Shown here one piece after another: positions 25,147-34,009 of a stretch of 62,496 nucleotides of DNA. The DNA is taken from contig UQUS01000008.1 of assembly GCA_900544335.1 (NCBI GenBank), positions 1-62,496 of the forward strand. The letters are read 5' to 3'. Source of the DNA: an uncultured Sutterella sp. Its GTDB lineage: Bacteria > Pseudomonadota > Gammaproteobacteria > Burkholderiales > Burkholderiaceae_F. The first letter of the stretch is position 1. Every line of letters begins with the position of its first letter. The translations under genes and the position numbers were made by a program. The notes beneath the pieces were generated by a model. The model searched no databases. It had not been told where the DNA came from and saw nothing but the letters and a program-made list of their open reading frames with translations.

Positions 25147-25710
25147 ATGACGAACGTGTTGATTATCAACGGACAACCGAACCCGCACGGGCCTTCGTCA
25201 ACGGGGCGCATTCTTGCCGAACTCGCCAAACGGCTTCCCGAGGCTCAGATTCGCGCCGTTGCCGATACCGTAACCGAGGATAAAACGTATGTTGCCGCCG
25301 AACAGGAGGCGCTTAAAAAAGCAGACGTCATTGTCTGGCAGTTTCCGATTTACTGGTATTCGGCTCCCGCCAAAATGAAGCAATGGATTGACGACGTTCT
25401 CGCATACGGCTTTGCGTACGGTAGCGGAGGCGATGCCTTAAAAGGGAAAAAACTCCTCGTTTCCGTGACAACGGGGGGAAGCAAAGACGAATACACCCCG
25501 AAAGGCGCCGAACACTTTTATCTGAAAGACTTTCTCGTGCAGTTTGAGCAAACGGCTCTTTTTTGCTCCATGACCTGGCTTGAACCCGTGGCTTCCTACG
25601 CGATGATGTTCATCCCGGGCGTTACCTCCGACGCCGAAAAAGCCCGTATCGATAACCGGATTTGCGAACACGCCGACGAGGTGGTTTTTCGCATTCGGGA
25701 TGCGGCATGA
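25147..25710 (+). CDS. NAD(P)H-dependent flavin/quinone oxidoreductase (NQO1/MdaB-like)
   Basis: The ATG at 25147 gives 187 residues with a flavodoxin-like fold: MTNVLIINGQPNPHGPSSTGR at the N terminus, then KADVIVWQFPIYWYSAPAKMKQWIDDVL (the flavin-binding WYSAPA segment) and LVSVTTGG. These match the modulator-of-drug-activity/KefF group, which reduce quinones with two electrons and protect against redox cycling. It is translationally coupled by an ATGA overlap (25707-25710) to a LysR gene, which is frameshifted in this sequence. Together they look like a quinone-responsive unit, divergent from the AEC transporter. Confidence 0.87.
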   Translation: MTNVLIINGQPNPHGPSSTGRILAELAKRLPEAQIRAVADTVTEDKTYVAAEQEALKKADVIVWQFPIYWYSAPAKMKQWIDDVLAYGFAYGSGGDALKGKKLLVSVTTGGSKDEYTPKGAEHFYLKDFLVQFEQTALFCSMTWLEPVASYAMMFIPGVTSDAEKARIDNRICEHADEVVFRIRDAA

Positions 25711-26665
25711 AGCCTGTGCCGCCCCATATTGATCCTGCGTCCGTTGCAACGTTTCTGGCCGCTGCAGAAACGTCGTTTTCCCACGCTGCGACGGCGATGA
25801 ATTTATCGCGCTCGGCCGTGACGCAAACCATCGAGCGCTTGGAAAAAAGTTGGGGCGTAACGCTTTTTGACCGTTCCTCACGCCCGATGCACTTAACACC
25901 GCCGTTGCGATTGCAAGGCGCTATTTAGCAGAGGCGCAAGTTTTTACCGAAAGCCTTTCGGCTCTTAAAACACTAAAAGTCCAATCCCTGCGCTTTGTCA
26001 TTTCCGAAGTGGCACGCGCCTTTGCCGGGGCCGAAATCGAAGTCGCATTAATCCCGCAGGTGACAAGCTTTACGGCCGAAACCGGTCTGATTCCTGCGGG
26101 TCAAAAGCGCTTTGCCGAAGGAAAAACCGACCTTGCCGTAGCTCCCGATTTGCCGGAAAAAGAACGCCTCTTTTCCAAGAAGTTGTGCTCGGAACACTAC
26201 TGCCTTGTCACGCCGAAAAGCGTGGCGTCGCAAGACGAAATGCCTTTGTCGGCGATTTTGCCGAATCTGACGCTTCCCTTTGTGTCCTACCAGCGCGACT
26301 CTCTGGATTGGCAAAAATCGCAACGCATCATTCGGCTGTTAAAACTTCCGGTCGGTAGGTCCTTGGCTCTGGAAAACACGCAAGCCGTGGCCCAGGCGGT
26401 CGCCTCGGGTCTAGGATGGTCCATCCTCTCTTCGATGAATCTTTGGTGTGTGCGCAATCGCCTTAAGGGATTGACCATTCACGGCCTAGGAGCGACCACA
26501 GCGGAAAAGACCCTTTGGGTTGCTGCAAAAGAAGCGCGCTTTGCCCCGTATCTGACGCTTGCCTCTCAAATCTTCTTGCAGTGCCTAAAAACCAAATGGA
26601 CGCGCGAGATGGTCCTTGTCAAGCCTGCCGTATCTCACTTTCTTAGCTTTGAGTCGGAAGCGTAA
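25707..26665 (+). pseudogene. LysR-type transcriptional regulator, frameshifted
   Basis: The first part (25707-25928) encodes an N-terminal winged helix: AATAMNLSRSAVTQTIERLE and VTLFDRSSRPMHLTP. The frame then stops at TAG (25926-25928). The second frame (26009-26665, opened by GTG but continuous from about 25901) encodes the substrate-binding domain. Restoring one base in CCGCCG near 25898-25903 would give HLTPAVAIARRYLAEAQ and one protein of about 319 residues, the usual LysR size. It is therefore a single gene with a one-base deletion, or an assembly error. It shares an ATGA overlap with the oxidoreductase before it. Confidence 0.85.
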
Positions 26666-26674
26666 CGCCCTGAT

Positions 26675-27139
26675 CTACTCAGTGGGCATAGCCCGTCCGG
26701 CCGTCAGGCGAATCCATCCGCGCACAATACGGTAACCGACCCAGATACCCATCACCATAAAGCCGATGCCCCAAACCGCAAATCCGACCAGCGCCCACGC
26801 CAAAAGCGTCCCGAGAATCGCCACAAGAAGCGCCCAAAGAGCCGCTGCCCAAAACGTATAAATCTGCCAGGCAAAGTGGCTTTCGATATACGTTCCTTTA
26901 GCCTCGCTGCGCAGGGCGTAATTGAGCACAACGGCGGCAATCGAGGGCCATCCGAAAAGAAAAGAACCCAAGATGCTCGCTCCCGTGACGATGCCTAAAA
27001 GAATCGAAAGACCATGCAAAAGGTAAACGACCTTAGCGACCAAAATAATGCTTTTTTCGGGCGTTTTAAAGGCCGTCTCCGGAGAGTCGGTCTGCGCGGC
27101 AACCGGCAAGCCGGCGTTGTGTTCCGTTGAGTTTTCCAT
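26675..27139 (-). CDS. DUF4870-family membrane protein
   Basis: The 154-residue protein has a 35-residue polar N terminus, then VVYLLHGLSILLGIVTG, WPSIAAVVLNYALRSEAKGTYIESHFAWQIYTFW and a helix pair LLVAILGTLLAWALVGFAVWGIGF. The SEAKGT-ES-HF-WQI-TFW segment is diagnostic for DUF4870, a Tic20-like family of unknown function. It has about four transmembrane helices. Its stop is 9 nt from the converging LysR stop. The region upstream holds the degP promoter region and an inverted repeat. Confidence 0.82.
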   Translation of the reverse strand: MENSTEHNAGLPVAAQTDSPETAFKTPEKSIILVAKVVYLLHGLSILLGIVTGASILGSFLFGWPSIAAVVLNYALRSEAKGTYIESHFAWQIYTFWAAALWALLVAILGTLLAWALVGFAVWGIGFMVMGIWVGYRIVRGWIRLTAGRAMPTE

Positions 27140-27224
27140 TTTTCTTTCTCTCAGTTTCCGAGAGCCACAATAGCAACCTTCACCCCGAAAAGCAGGCTCT
27201 TTTGTGAAAATTCCCTATGGCTTT

Positions 27225-27238
27225 GTTACAAATGTAAC
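27225..27238. promoter_or_regulatory. Inverted repeat upstream of the DegP-type protease
   Basis: GTTACA-AA-TGTAAC forms 6-bp arms with a 2-nt spacer, 114 nt upstream of the protease start and in the divergent gap to the DUF4870 gene. A perfect TTGACA hexamer follows at 27261-27266, but no convincing -10 lies at the right distance. It may be an operator. Confidence 0.4.
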
Positions 27239-27351
27239 GGCTTGGGCACAGATTACGCAATTGACACACAGTTTCCGTGATATTTTTCGTCTATCGTATG
27301 ATTGTTGTGACAGATGCGTTTCATTTGTCTTTTTCGGAGTTCCAGAACACT

Positions 27352-28779
27352 ATGAAAGCTCACAAAAAATCGCTTGTCGTTGCCGCTTTGGCGGCTGTCT
27401 TTGCTTCCGGCTTAAGCACGTATGCCCCGGCTTCCTCGGCCGCACTTTTTGAGTCCGAGAAGGCTCAAGCACAACTACCGGACTTTGTCAGCCTCGTGGA
27501 AAAATACGGCAAGGGCGTGGTGAATATTTCCACCGTACGCGAAGCCCGCAAGATTGAAGACGCCAACCCCTTCGGGGAAATGGACGAACGCCAGGCAGAA
27601 ATTTTCAAGCGTTTCGGCTTCCCGATTTTCCCGTTTGTCGGACCCCAGGAAGAACCCGAGCGCCGCGGCACGGGATCGGGCTTTATCATCAGCTCGGACG
27701 GTCTGATTTTGACCAATCACCACGTCATTGACGGAGCCGATGAAATCACCGTGCGCTTAACGGATAAGCGTGAATTTAAGGGCAAAGTCCTCGGAAGCGA
27801 TAAAAAAACCGATATCGCCGTTGTCAAGATTGATGCCAAAGACCTGCCGGCGCTTAAGATGGGCGATTCCTCCAAACTAAAGGTCGGCGAATGGGTTGCG
27901 GCTATCGGCAGCCCCTTCGGTTTAGATAACACCGTCACGGCCGGTATCGTCTCTGCCAAGAGCCGTCAGCTCCCGTCCGATCAGTATGTACCGTTCATTC
28001 AAACGGACGTTGCCGTCAATCCGGGCAACTCCGGCGGTCCGCTCTTTAACATGGCCGGCGAAGTCGTCGGTATCAACTCGCAGATTTTCTCCACCTCAGG
28101 CGGCTTTATGGGGCTGTCGTTTGCCATCCCGATTGATTTGGCCTTGCAGATTAAAGATCAGCTTGTTAAAACCGGTACCGTCACCCGCGGTCGTATCGGT
28201 GTTGTCGTTCAGAGCATGACGCAGGAACTTGCGGAAAGCTTCGGGATGAAGACACCCAAGGGCGCCCTCGTCAGTCAAATCGACAAGAAGGGTCCTGCAG
28301 CTAAGAGCGATCTTCGCGAAGGCGACATCATCGTTGAAGCCAACGGTCAAGCCATCGTTTCAAGTAGCGACCTTCCGGTTCTTGTTAGTTCCATGGCTCC
28401 TGGCTCGGAGTTAACACTCAAAGTTCTGCGTGACGGCAAAGAAACCTTCGTCAAGATTAAAGTCGGCAAGGACGGTCAGGATGCCGCCGACAATTCCACC
28501 AAGAAAGCGACGACCGATGCGGCGCGCTTAGGCGTCTCCGTTCGCTCGCTTACCGATGAAGAGGCCGATCGCGTCGGCACTAAGGGGTTACTTGTCACCT
28601 CAAGCGAAGGAGCCGCTCGTAAGGCCGGCATCCAGCGCGGTGATGTTATCGTCAGCGTCAACGGTCAGGCTGTGAAAAAGCCCTCGGATTTGGGTTCTGT
28701 CATTTCCAAGACTAAGACCCTTCGCCTGCTGATTCAACGCGGACAGACGCGCATTTTCGTGCCGGTTAAATTAAAGTAA
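27352..28779 (+). CDS. degP: DegP/HtrA-family periplasmic serine protease (Do-type)
   Basis: The ATG at 27352 gives 475 residues with a signal peptide ending in ASSA. The protease domain shows the catalytic triad: His in LTNHHVIDGA near 125, Asp in KKTDIAVVKI near 155 and Ser in NPGNSGGPLFN near 229. Two PDZ domains follow (GRIGVVVQSMTQELAESFG and AARLGVSVRSLTDEEADRVG). DegP proteases degrade and refold misfolded envelope proteins, with two PDZ domains controlling assembly. The sequence may be nearer to MucD than to E. coli DegP; naming is tentative. An earlier in-frame ATG at 27277 is rejected since it would disrupt the signal peptide. Confidence 0.92.
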   Translation: MKAHKKSLVVAALAAVFASGLSTYAPASSAALFESEKAQAQLPDFVSLVEKYGKGVVNISTVREARKIEDANPFGEMDERQAEIFKRFGFPIFPFVGPQEEPERRGTGSGFIISSDGLILTNHHVIDGADEITVRLTDKREFKGKVLGSDKKTDIAVVKIDAKDLPALKMGDSSKLKVGEWVAAIGSPFGLDNTVTAGIVSAKSRQLPSDQYVPFIQTDVAVNPGNSGGPLFNMAGEVVGINSQIFSTSGGFMGLSFAIPIDLALQIKDQLVKTGTVTRGRIGVVVQSMTQELAESFGMKTPKGALVSQIDKKGPAAKSDLREGDIIVEANGQAIVSSSDLPVLVSSMAPGSELTLKVLRDGKETFVKIKVGKDGQDAADNSTKKATTDAARLGVSVRSLTDEEADRVGTKGLLVTSSEGAARKAGIQRGDVIVSVNGQAVKKPSDLGSVISKTKTLRLLIQRGQTRIFVPVKLK

Positions 28780-28791
28780 TTCGGCTTTCGG

Positions 28792-28824
28792 AAAAAAAGG
28801 GCTGCCGGTCGGCAGCCCTTTTTT
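28792..28824. terminator. Bidirectional terminator between degP and tetR
   Basis: A9-type arms: GGGCTGCCG (28799-28807) and CGGCAGCCC (28810-28818) are flanked by A7 on the left and T6 on the right, so it works for both converging genes. It starts 13 nt after the degP stop. Confidence 0.92.
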
Positions 28825-28848
28825 CGTACGTATTTGAGAAACTACGCC

Positions 28849-29409
28849 CTAATGACGAACAATGCGTTCTGCCACAGCTCGGGCCAATTTCTTTGTATCC
28901 AGCGAGGGATTGGCGATGATGCGAATAATCAGCCCGTCTAAAAGGCACATGTCGCATTCGAGTCTGAGCTCCGGATTTTCGACATTTTTTTCCTTGTAGA
29001 TTGCCAAAAGCGCCTCACGACAGGCTCTGTCGTAGTAATGCAGAATGTGAGCCAAGGTCCGATTGCTTGTGGCCGCATTCATCACATCCAAAGCAAACAC
29101 GGCACTTCGCAAATTCAGGCGCGTAAGCGCAATTTCCGCCAAGTCCTGGATGTTTTGCTCCCGGTCTTCGTAATCGGTTTCGCGGATTTTTTTCACGAGG
29201 TTATCAATTTGCCGCTGCGCAAGCGTTCGAACAATCTCGTCCTTACTTTTAAAGTAGTTATAGAGATTGCCGACGCTCATCTGCAAGCGCGCAGCGATAT
29301 CCTTCATTTTCGTGGCGCTAAACCCTTTTTCTCCGAAGCAGAATCGTGCCGCCCTCAGAATTTCTTCCCAACGGCGCATTGCCAAGGCTTCGTTTTCTAA
29401 AGAAGACAT
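28849..29409 (-). CDS. TetR-family repressor, likely of the RND efflux operon
   Basis: The 186-residue protein has an N-terminal helix-turn-helix (ILRAARFCFGEKGFSATKMKDIAARLQMSVGNLYNYFKS, residues 15-55) of the TetR type, with a C-terminal ligand-binding domain that is not family-specific. It is the last gene of the RND unit, 20 nt after the outer-membrane channel gene, and ends at the shared terminator. By analogy with AcrR and similar local repressors it probably controls the adaptor-pump-channel operon, where an inverted repeat overlaps the promoter at 35221-35242. Confidence 0.85.
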   Translation of the reverse strand: MSSLENEALAMRRWEEILRAARFCFGEKGFSATKMKDIAARLQMSVGNLYNYFKSKDEIVRTLAQRQIDNLVKKIRETDYEDREQNIQDLAEIALTRLNLRSAVFALDVMNAATSNRTLAHILHYYDRACREALLAIYKEKNVENPELRLECDMCLLDGLIIRIIANPSLDTKKLARAVAERIVRH

Positions 29410-29429
29410 GGCTTCTCCCTATAGCGCGA

Positions 29430-30845
29430 TTAGTTTGCTTCCTTCGGCAACTGCGATCCGCCGCCCATGACTTTGTAAAGCGTCACAAGACTTGTCACAC
29501 GCGCCAGGCGCATATTGACGAGCGATTGCTGCGCAGAAAAGTCCGACCGCTGGCTATCGAGAACCTGTAGGAAACTATCCATACCACTCTTGTAGCGCTC
29601 CATGGCAAGCTCGTAGGTCTTGTGTGTGGAGGCCGCAAGGCTTTCAGTTGCTTGCAACTGCTCCTGAACGGTGCCTTCCGTTGCCAGAGCATCGGCCACT
29701 TCCTTAAAGGCACTTTGAATCGCCGATTCGTAATCGGCCACGGCACCGCGCTTGGCGGCATCGGCTGCCTTTAAGTTCTGGATATTCTGTCCGCCTTGAA
29801 AGATCGGGAGAGAAACCGACGGGGTAAAGGACCAAATCGAACTGGAGGACTTAAATAAATCCGTCAGGTGCGAAGAAGCGTACCCGGCCGAACCCGTCAG
29901 GGAAATCGACGGGAAGAACGCTGCACGCGCTACCCCGATATTGGCATTGGCACTACGAAGACGCGCTTCGGCCGCTGCAATATCCGGACGATTCAAGAGC
30001 ACTTCGCTCGGCACGTCGGACGTAGCCGAAACCGGCGCCGTCACGTCAACCGGAAGCGAATCGGTCTCAAGCGCCGGATCATAGGTTCCGCCCACAAGAA
30101 CCGTCAGGGCGTTACGGTATTGGCTGACCTGTTGTTGTGCCTGAGCCTTAGAAATCCGCGCATTAGCTACCGTCGTTTTGACCTGCTCCAAATCCATCAG
30201 GCTCGAGGCACCGACGTCATAACTTCTCTGGATTAACTCGCAGGTTTTCGCTTGGCTCTCCAACGTTTGCTCGGCTAACCGAAGTTTGTCTTTGGCCGCT
30301 CCGAGCGCAAGCCACGTGTTGGCGATTTCGGCGATGATTGTCATCTGGGCCGAACGCTGCGCCGCCTGAGTTTGGAAATACGCCTGCAAGGCCATTTCAT
30401 TGGTATTACGCACGCGACCGAAAAGGTCCAGTTCGTACGAGGCCATTGCATTGGCCGTGTAGCCGTTTGTCAGTAAAGCGGATTTAGCTTCGTTATCAAA
30501 CGCACCGCGTGCCGTTCTTTGCGCAACCGCCGATACACTCGGCAAAAGATTGCTGCGGCTTACGTTGTACTTGGCGCGTGCTTGCTCAACACTTAAGACC
30601 GCCGATCTGAGGCTCCGGTTATCCGAAAGCCCCTTGGCAATCAAGGTCTTAAGCCGCTCATCGCGGAAGAACTCGCCCCATTGCTGCAAGCCTTCCGTGA
30701 GCAACTTGACGTTTTTCGTAGCTTCTGAGACCGGCCAGGCGGCCTCAATGGGCGCCTCCGGTCTTTCGTAGGTCGGAGCAAAAGAGCATCCTGCAACGCA
30801 CATGGCGACCGCCAAGGGCAATAACACAAAGGATTTACGCGTCAT
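29430..30845 (-). CDS. Outer-membrane efflux channel of the RND pump (OprM/NodT family)
   Basis: The 471-residue protein has a lipoprotein signal: a hydrophobic core (SFVLLPLAVAMCVAGC) with the Cys of VAGC as the lipidation site. It then has the tandem helical repeats of the TolC/OprM family (for example SVEQARAKYNVSRSNLLPSV and RPDIAAAEARLRSANANIGVARAAFFPSI, the second being the classic RPD-AE..L repeat). It forms the outer-membrane exit duct of the efflux complex. It follows the pump by about 20 nt and precedes the TetR gene by about 20 nt. Confidence 0.93.
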   Translation of the reverse strand: MTRKSFVLLPLAVAMCVAGCSFAPTYERPEAPIEAAWPVSEATKNVKLLTEGLQQWGEFFRDERLKTLIAKGLSDNRSLRSAVLSVEQARAKYNVSRSNLLPSVSAVAQRTARGAFDNEAKSALLTNGYTANAMASYELDLFGRVRNTNEMALQAYFQTQAAQRSAQMTIIAEIANTWLALGAAKDKLRLAEQTLESQAKTCELIQRSYDVGASSLMDLEQVKTTVANARISKAQAQQQVSQYRNALTVLVGGTYDPALETDSLPVDVTAPVSATSDVPSEVLLNRPDIAAAEARLRSANANIGVARAAFFPSISLTGSAGYASSHLTDLFKSSSSIWSFTPSVSLPIFQGGQNIQNLKAADAAKRGAVADYESAIQSAFKEVADALATEGTVQEQLQATESLAASTHKTYELAMERYKSGMDSFLQVLDSQRSDFSAQQSLVNMRLARVTSLVTLYKVMGGGSQLPKEAN

Positions 30846-30863
30846 TTTTTCTCTCTCACTTCC

Positions 30864-33800
30864 TTAAACCTTCGTCAGTCTCTTGCGACCGAAGATTTTA
30901 TTAATCAACACGAAAAACACCGGCACGAAGAAGATACAAAGGAACGTGCCCGTGAGCATACCGCCCAAAACGGCAATACCGATGGCCGACTGAGCCCCGG
31001 CACCCGCACCGGTTGCCACGGCCAAGGGGAACACACCGAGACCGAAGGCAATTGAGGTCATCAGAATCGGGCGCAGTCTTAACCGAACGGCTTCGACGAC
31101 GGCTTCGAGCAAGTCTCTGCCGCTATCGTACAAGTCACGCGCAAATTCCACAATCAAAATCGCGTTTTTAGCCACCAAGCCGACCGTTGTTAACAATCCG
31201 ACCTGGAAGTACACATCGTTTTCACGTCCCGTCATCGCCGTAAGACCCAAAGCGCCCAACACGCCGAGCGGAACAACGAGAATAACGGCAATCGGAATCG
31301 TCCAGGACTCATAAAGGGCCGCCAGAGCGAGGAACACCACCAAAAGCGAAATTGCATACAAGGGAGCCGCATTGTTGCCGGCTGCGCGTTCCTGATACGA
31401 AAGCGCATTCCACTCAATCGAGTATCCCTTGGGCATTTGCGCCAAGATTTCTTCCACAGCCTTCATGGCTTCGCCCGAGGAGTATCCCGGTCTCGGCTGA
31501 CCTTGAATATTCACGGCATCGACGGCATTAAAGCGCTCCAGACGTCCGGCACCGACACCCCACTTAATAGAGGAAAACGCATCGAAGGACACGAGTTCGC
31601 CCTTATTGTTGCGCACATGCCACTTGGCGATGTCGGCCTGCTCGCCGCGCGAGTTCGCATCACCTTGGACGTAGACCTTCTTAATACGGCCGCGGTCCAT
31701 AAAGTCATTGACATAACTGGAACCGAAAGCAATGCTTAAGGTGTTGTTAATGTCCGTATTGGAGATGCCCATCGCACGGGCTTTGTCGTAATCGACCTCC
31801 AATTCCAAAAGCGGCACGTCATCCATACCGTTATGGCGAACCATGGTAAGGCGCGGGTCGCTGTTGGCCTTTCTTAAGAAGTCTCCCATCACTTCCATGA
31901 GGCGATCGTGCCCGAGTCCGGTACGATCTTCTAAGAAAAAGTCAAAGCCTTCGGCCACGCCCAATTCCGGAACCGCCGGGAGCGGGAACACATACCCGAC
32001 AAGGTCGTTTAAGTCCGGACCGAACAGGCGCCGCTGAACACGACCTTGAATGGCGGAAATCGCCTGGCTCGCCTTCTTACGCACGCTCCAGTCTTTCAAT
32101 TCCATAAAGCCCAAGGCCATGTTCTCACCCGTTCCGCCGAACGAGAAGCCGCGCACAAAATAGGTCGACTCAATATTGTCGCTTTCCTGCTTAAGAACCA
32201 CATCGGCAGCATGCCGAAGGACGGCATCGGTACGACCGGCCGTGGCACTCGGCGGTGTCGAGCCCGTAAAGAGAAGCACGCCCTGATCTTCCTGCGGCAT
32301 AAAAGAGCTCGGCAAATGGGCAAATCCCCACACCACAAGAGCTAAGAGCAATCCGTAAATCACCACAAGCATCTTGATGCGACGCGAGAATCCGTGCGCG
32401 ACACGGCATACAAAGCGACTGAACAGGTGGAAACCGTGATTAAACGCCATAAAAAAGCGCAGTCTCGTCGGCTCTTCCCCTTCGGCCCTTTGCCGAAGAA
32501 TCGAAGCGCACAAGGCCGGCGTGAGTGTGACGGCCACAACCACCGACAGGAGCATCGCCGAGACAATCGTCACCGAGAACTGGCGATAAATCACACCGGT
32601 CGACCCTCCGAAAAAGGCCATCGGGATGAACACGGCCGAAAGCACCATCGCAATACCGACAAGCGCTCCGGTAATTTGTTGCATGGACTTGACGGTTGCT
32701 TCATGAGGATCGGACCGATCTTCATCCATCACGCGTTCGACGTTTTCAACCACGACAATTGCATCGTCGACGAGTAGTCCGATAGCCAGCACCAACCCGA
32801 ACATCGTGAGCATGTTGATGGAAAAGCCGAGTAGTCCCATCACGGCGAGTGTTCCGAGTAAGACCACCGGCACCGCAATCGTCGGAATAATCGTCGCTCG
32901 AGCGTTTTGCAGGAACAAATACATCACGAAGACAACAAGGAAGATTGCTTCGATTAAAGTTTTGATCACTTCATGCATAGCCGCGTCGACAAAGCGCGTC
33001 GTATCCATGACGATTTTAAGTTCCACCCCTTCGGGGAAAAACGGTCGTAGTTCTTCAAGCTTGGCCTGAACATCGGCGGCAACGCGCTTGGCATTGGCTC
33101 CGCCGGCAAGGCTAATGGCCATACCCGAAGCGCTTTGCCCCTTGTAAATACCGTCGAATTGGTACGATTGGCTTCCGAGTTCCACGCGTGCGACGTCTTT
33201 AATGCGTACGACGGTGCCGTCTTGTTTCGTGACCAGCGCAATCTGTTCGAACTGCTCGGGACGCTCCATCAGGGAACTGGCCCGAATCTTGGCCGTAATC
33301 AGTCGCTCTTGATTGACCGGCGCACCGCCGACGTCACCGGCAGCCACCTGAACGTTCTGAGCGGCGACGGCATTGACAACATCCGAGGGCTGCAAGTTGT
33401 ATTTAAAGAGCTTATCGGGATCGACCCAAATGCGCATAGCATAGGAAGCCCCGAAGCATTGAACATCGCCGACACCCTGTACGCGGGAAATCGGCTCTTT
33501 GATGTTGTTAATGAGAAAGTCTCCGAGATCGTGCCCAGTTAACTTTCCTGTCTTGTCATAAAAGGCAAACGCCATCAAGAAGGACGGCGCGCTCTTTTCA
33601 ACCGTAATTCCGATACGTCGTACCGACTCAGGAAGCTTAGCCTCCACAACCGAGAGCTTGTTTTGGACCTGAACCTGAGCAATATCCGGATTGGTTCCTG
33701 CTTCGAAGGTAATACGAATGGACGCCATACCGACCGAGTCAGACTGCGAACTCATGTAGAGCATGCCGTCAAGACCGGTCATGTTCTCTTCGATAATCTG

Positions 33801-33989
33801 CGTCACGGTTCGCGCCACCGTCTCGGCATTGGCACCGGGATACTGCGCCCAAATGCGAATCTGAGGCGGAGCGATATTCGGGTACTGCGACACCGGAAGC
33901 GTGATACTGGCTAAGGCCCCTGCCAACATAATGACGATGGCAATAACCCAGGCAAAAATCGGTCGGTTAACAAAAAAACGACTCAACAT
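30864..33989 (-). CDS. RND-family efflux pump inner-membrane transporter (AcrB/MexB type)
   Basis: The 1041-residue protein has the two-repeat RND layout with twelve transmembrane helices and two large periplasmic domains. It starts MLSRFFVNRPIFAWVIAIVI, typical of HAE1 pumps. The proton-relay pair is visible in GLLVDDAIVVVENVERVM, and the second-half TVGLVAKNAILIVEFARDL carries the conserved lysine. It exports hydrophobic drugs, bile salts or dyes using the proton gradient. It lies between the adaptor (20 nt upstream) and the outer-membrane channel. Length and motifs are all typical. Confidence 0.96.
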   Translation of the reverse strand: MLSRFFVNRPIFAWVIAIVIMLAGALASITLPVSQYPNIAPPQIRIWAQYPGANAETVARTVTQIIEENMTGLDGMLYMSSQSDSVGMASIRITFEAGTNPDIAQVQVQNKLSVVEAKLPESVRRIGITVEKSAPSFLMAFAFYDKTGKLTGHDLGDFLINNIKEPISRVQGVGDVQCFGASYAMRIWVDPDKLFKYNLQPSDVVNAVAAQNVQVAAGDVGGAPVNQERLITAKIRASSLMERPEQFEQIALVTKQDGTVVRIKDVARVELGSQSYQFDGIYKGQSASGMAISLAGGANAKRVAADVQAKLEELRPFFPEGVELKIVMDTTRFVDAAMHEVIKTLIEAIFLVVFVMYLFLQNARATIIPTIAVPVVLLGTLAVMGLLGFSINMLTMFGLVLAIGLLVDDAIVVVENVERVMDEDRSDPHEATVKSMQQITGALVGIAMVLSAVFIPMAFFGGSTGVIYRQFSVTIVSAMLLSVVVAVTLTPALCASILRQRAEGEEPTRLRFFMAFNHGFHLFSRFVCRVAHGFSRRIKMLVVIYGLLLALVVWGFAHLPSSFMPQEDQGVLLFTGSTPPSATAGRTDAVLRHAADVVLKQESDNIESTYFVRGFSFGGTGENMALGFMELKDWSVRKKASQAISAIQGRVQRRLFGPDLNDLVGYVFPLPAVPELGVAEGFDFFLEDRTGLGHDRLMEVMGDFLRKANSDPRLTMVRHNGMDDVPLLELEVDYDKARAMGISNTDINNTLSIAFGSSYVNDFMDRGRIKKVYVQGDANSRGEQADIAKWHVRNNKGELVSFDAFSSIKWGVGAGRLERFNAVDAVNIQGQPRPGYSSGEAMKAVEEILAQMPKGYSIEWNALSYQERAAGNNAAPLYAISLLVVFLALAALYESWTIPIAVILVVPLGVLGALGLTAMTGRENDVYFQVGLLTTVGLVAKNAILIVEFARDLYDSGRDLLEAVVEAVRLRLRPILMTSIAFGLGVFPLAVATGAGAGAQSAIGIAVLGGMLTGTFLCIFFVPVFFVLINKIFGRKRLTKV

Positions 33990-34009
33990 AGACCAAACCT
34001 CTAAAAGCC

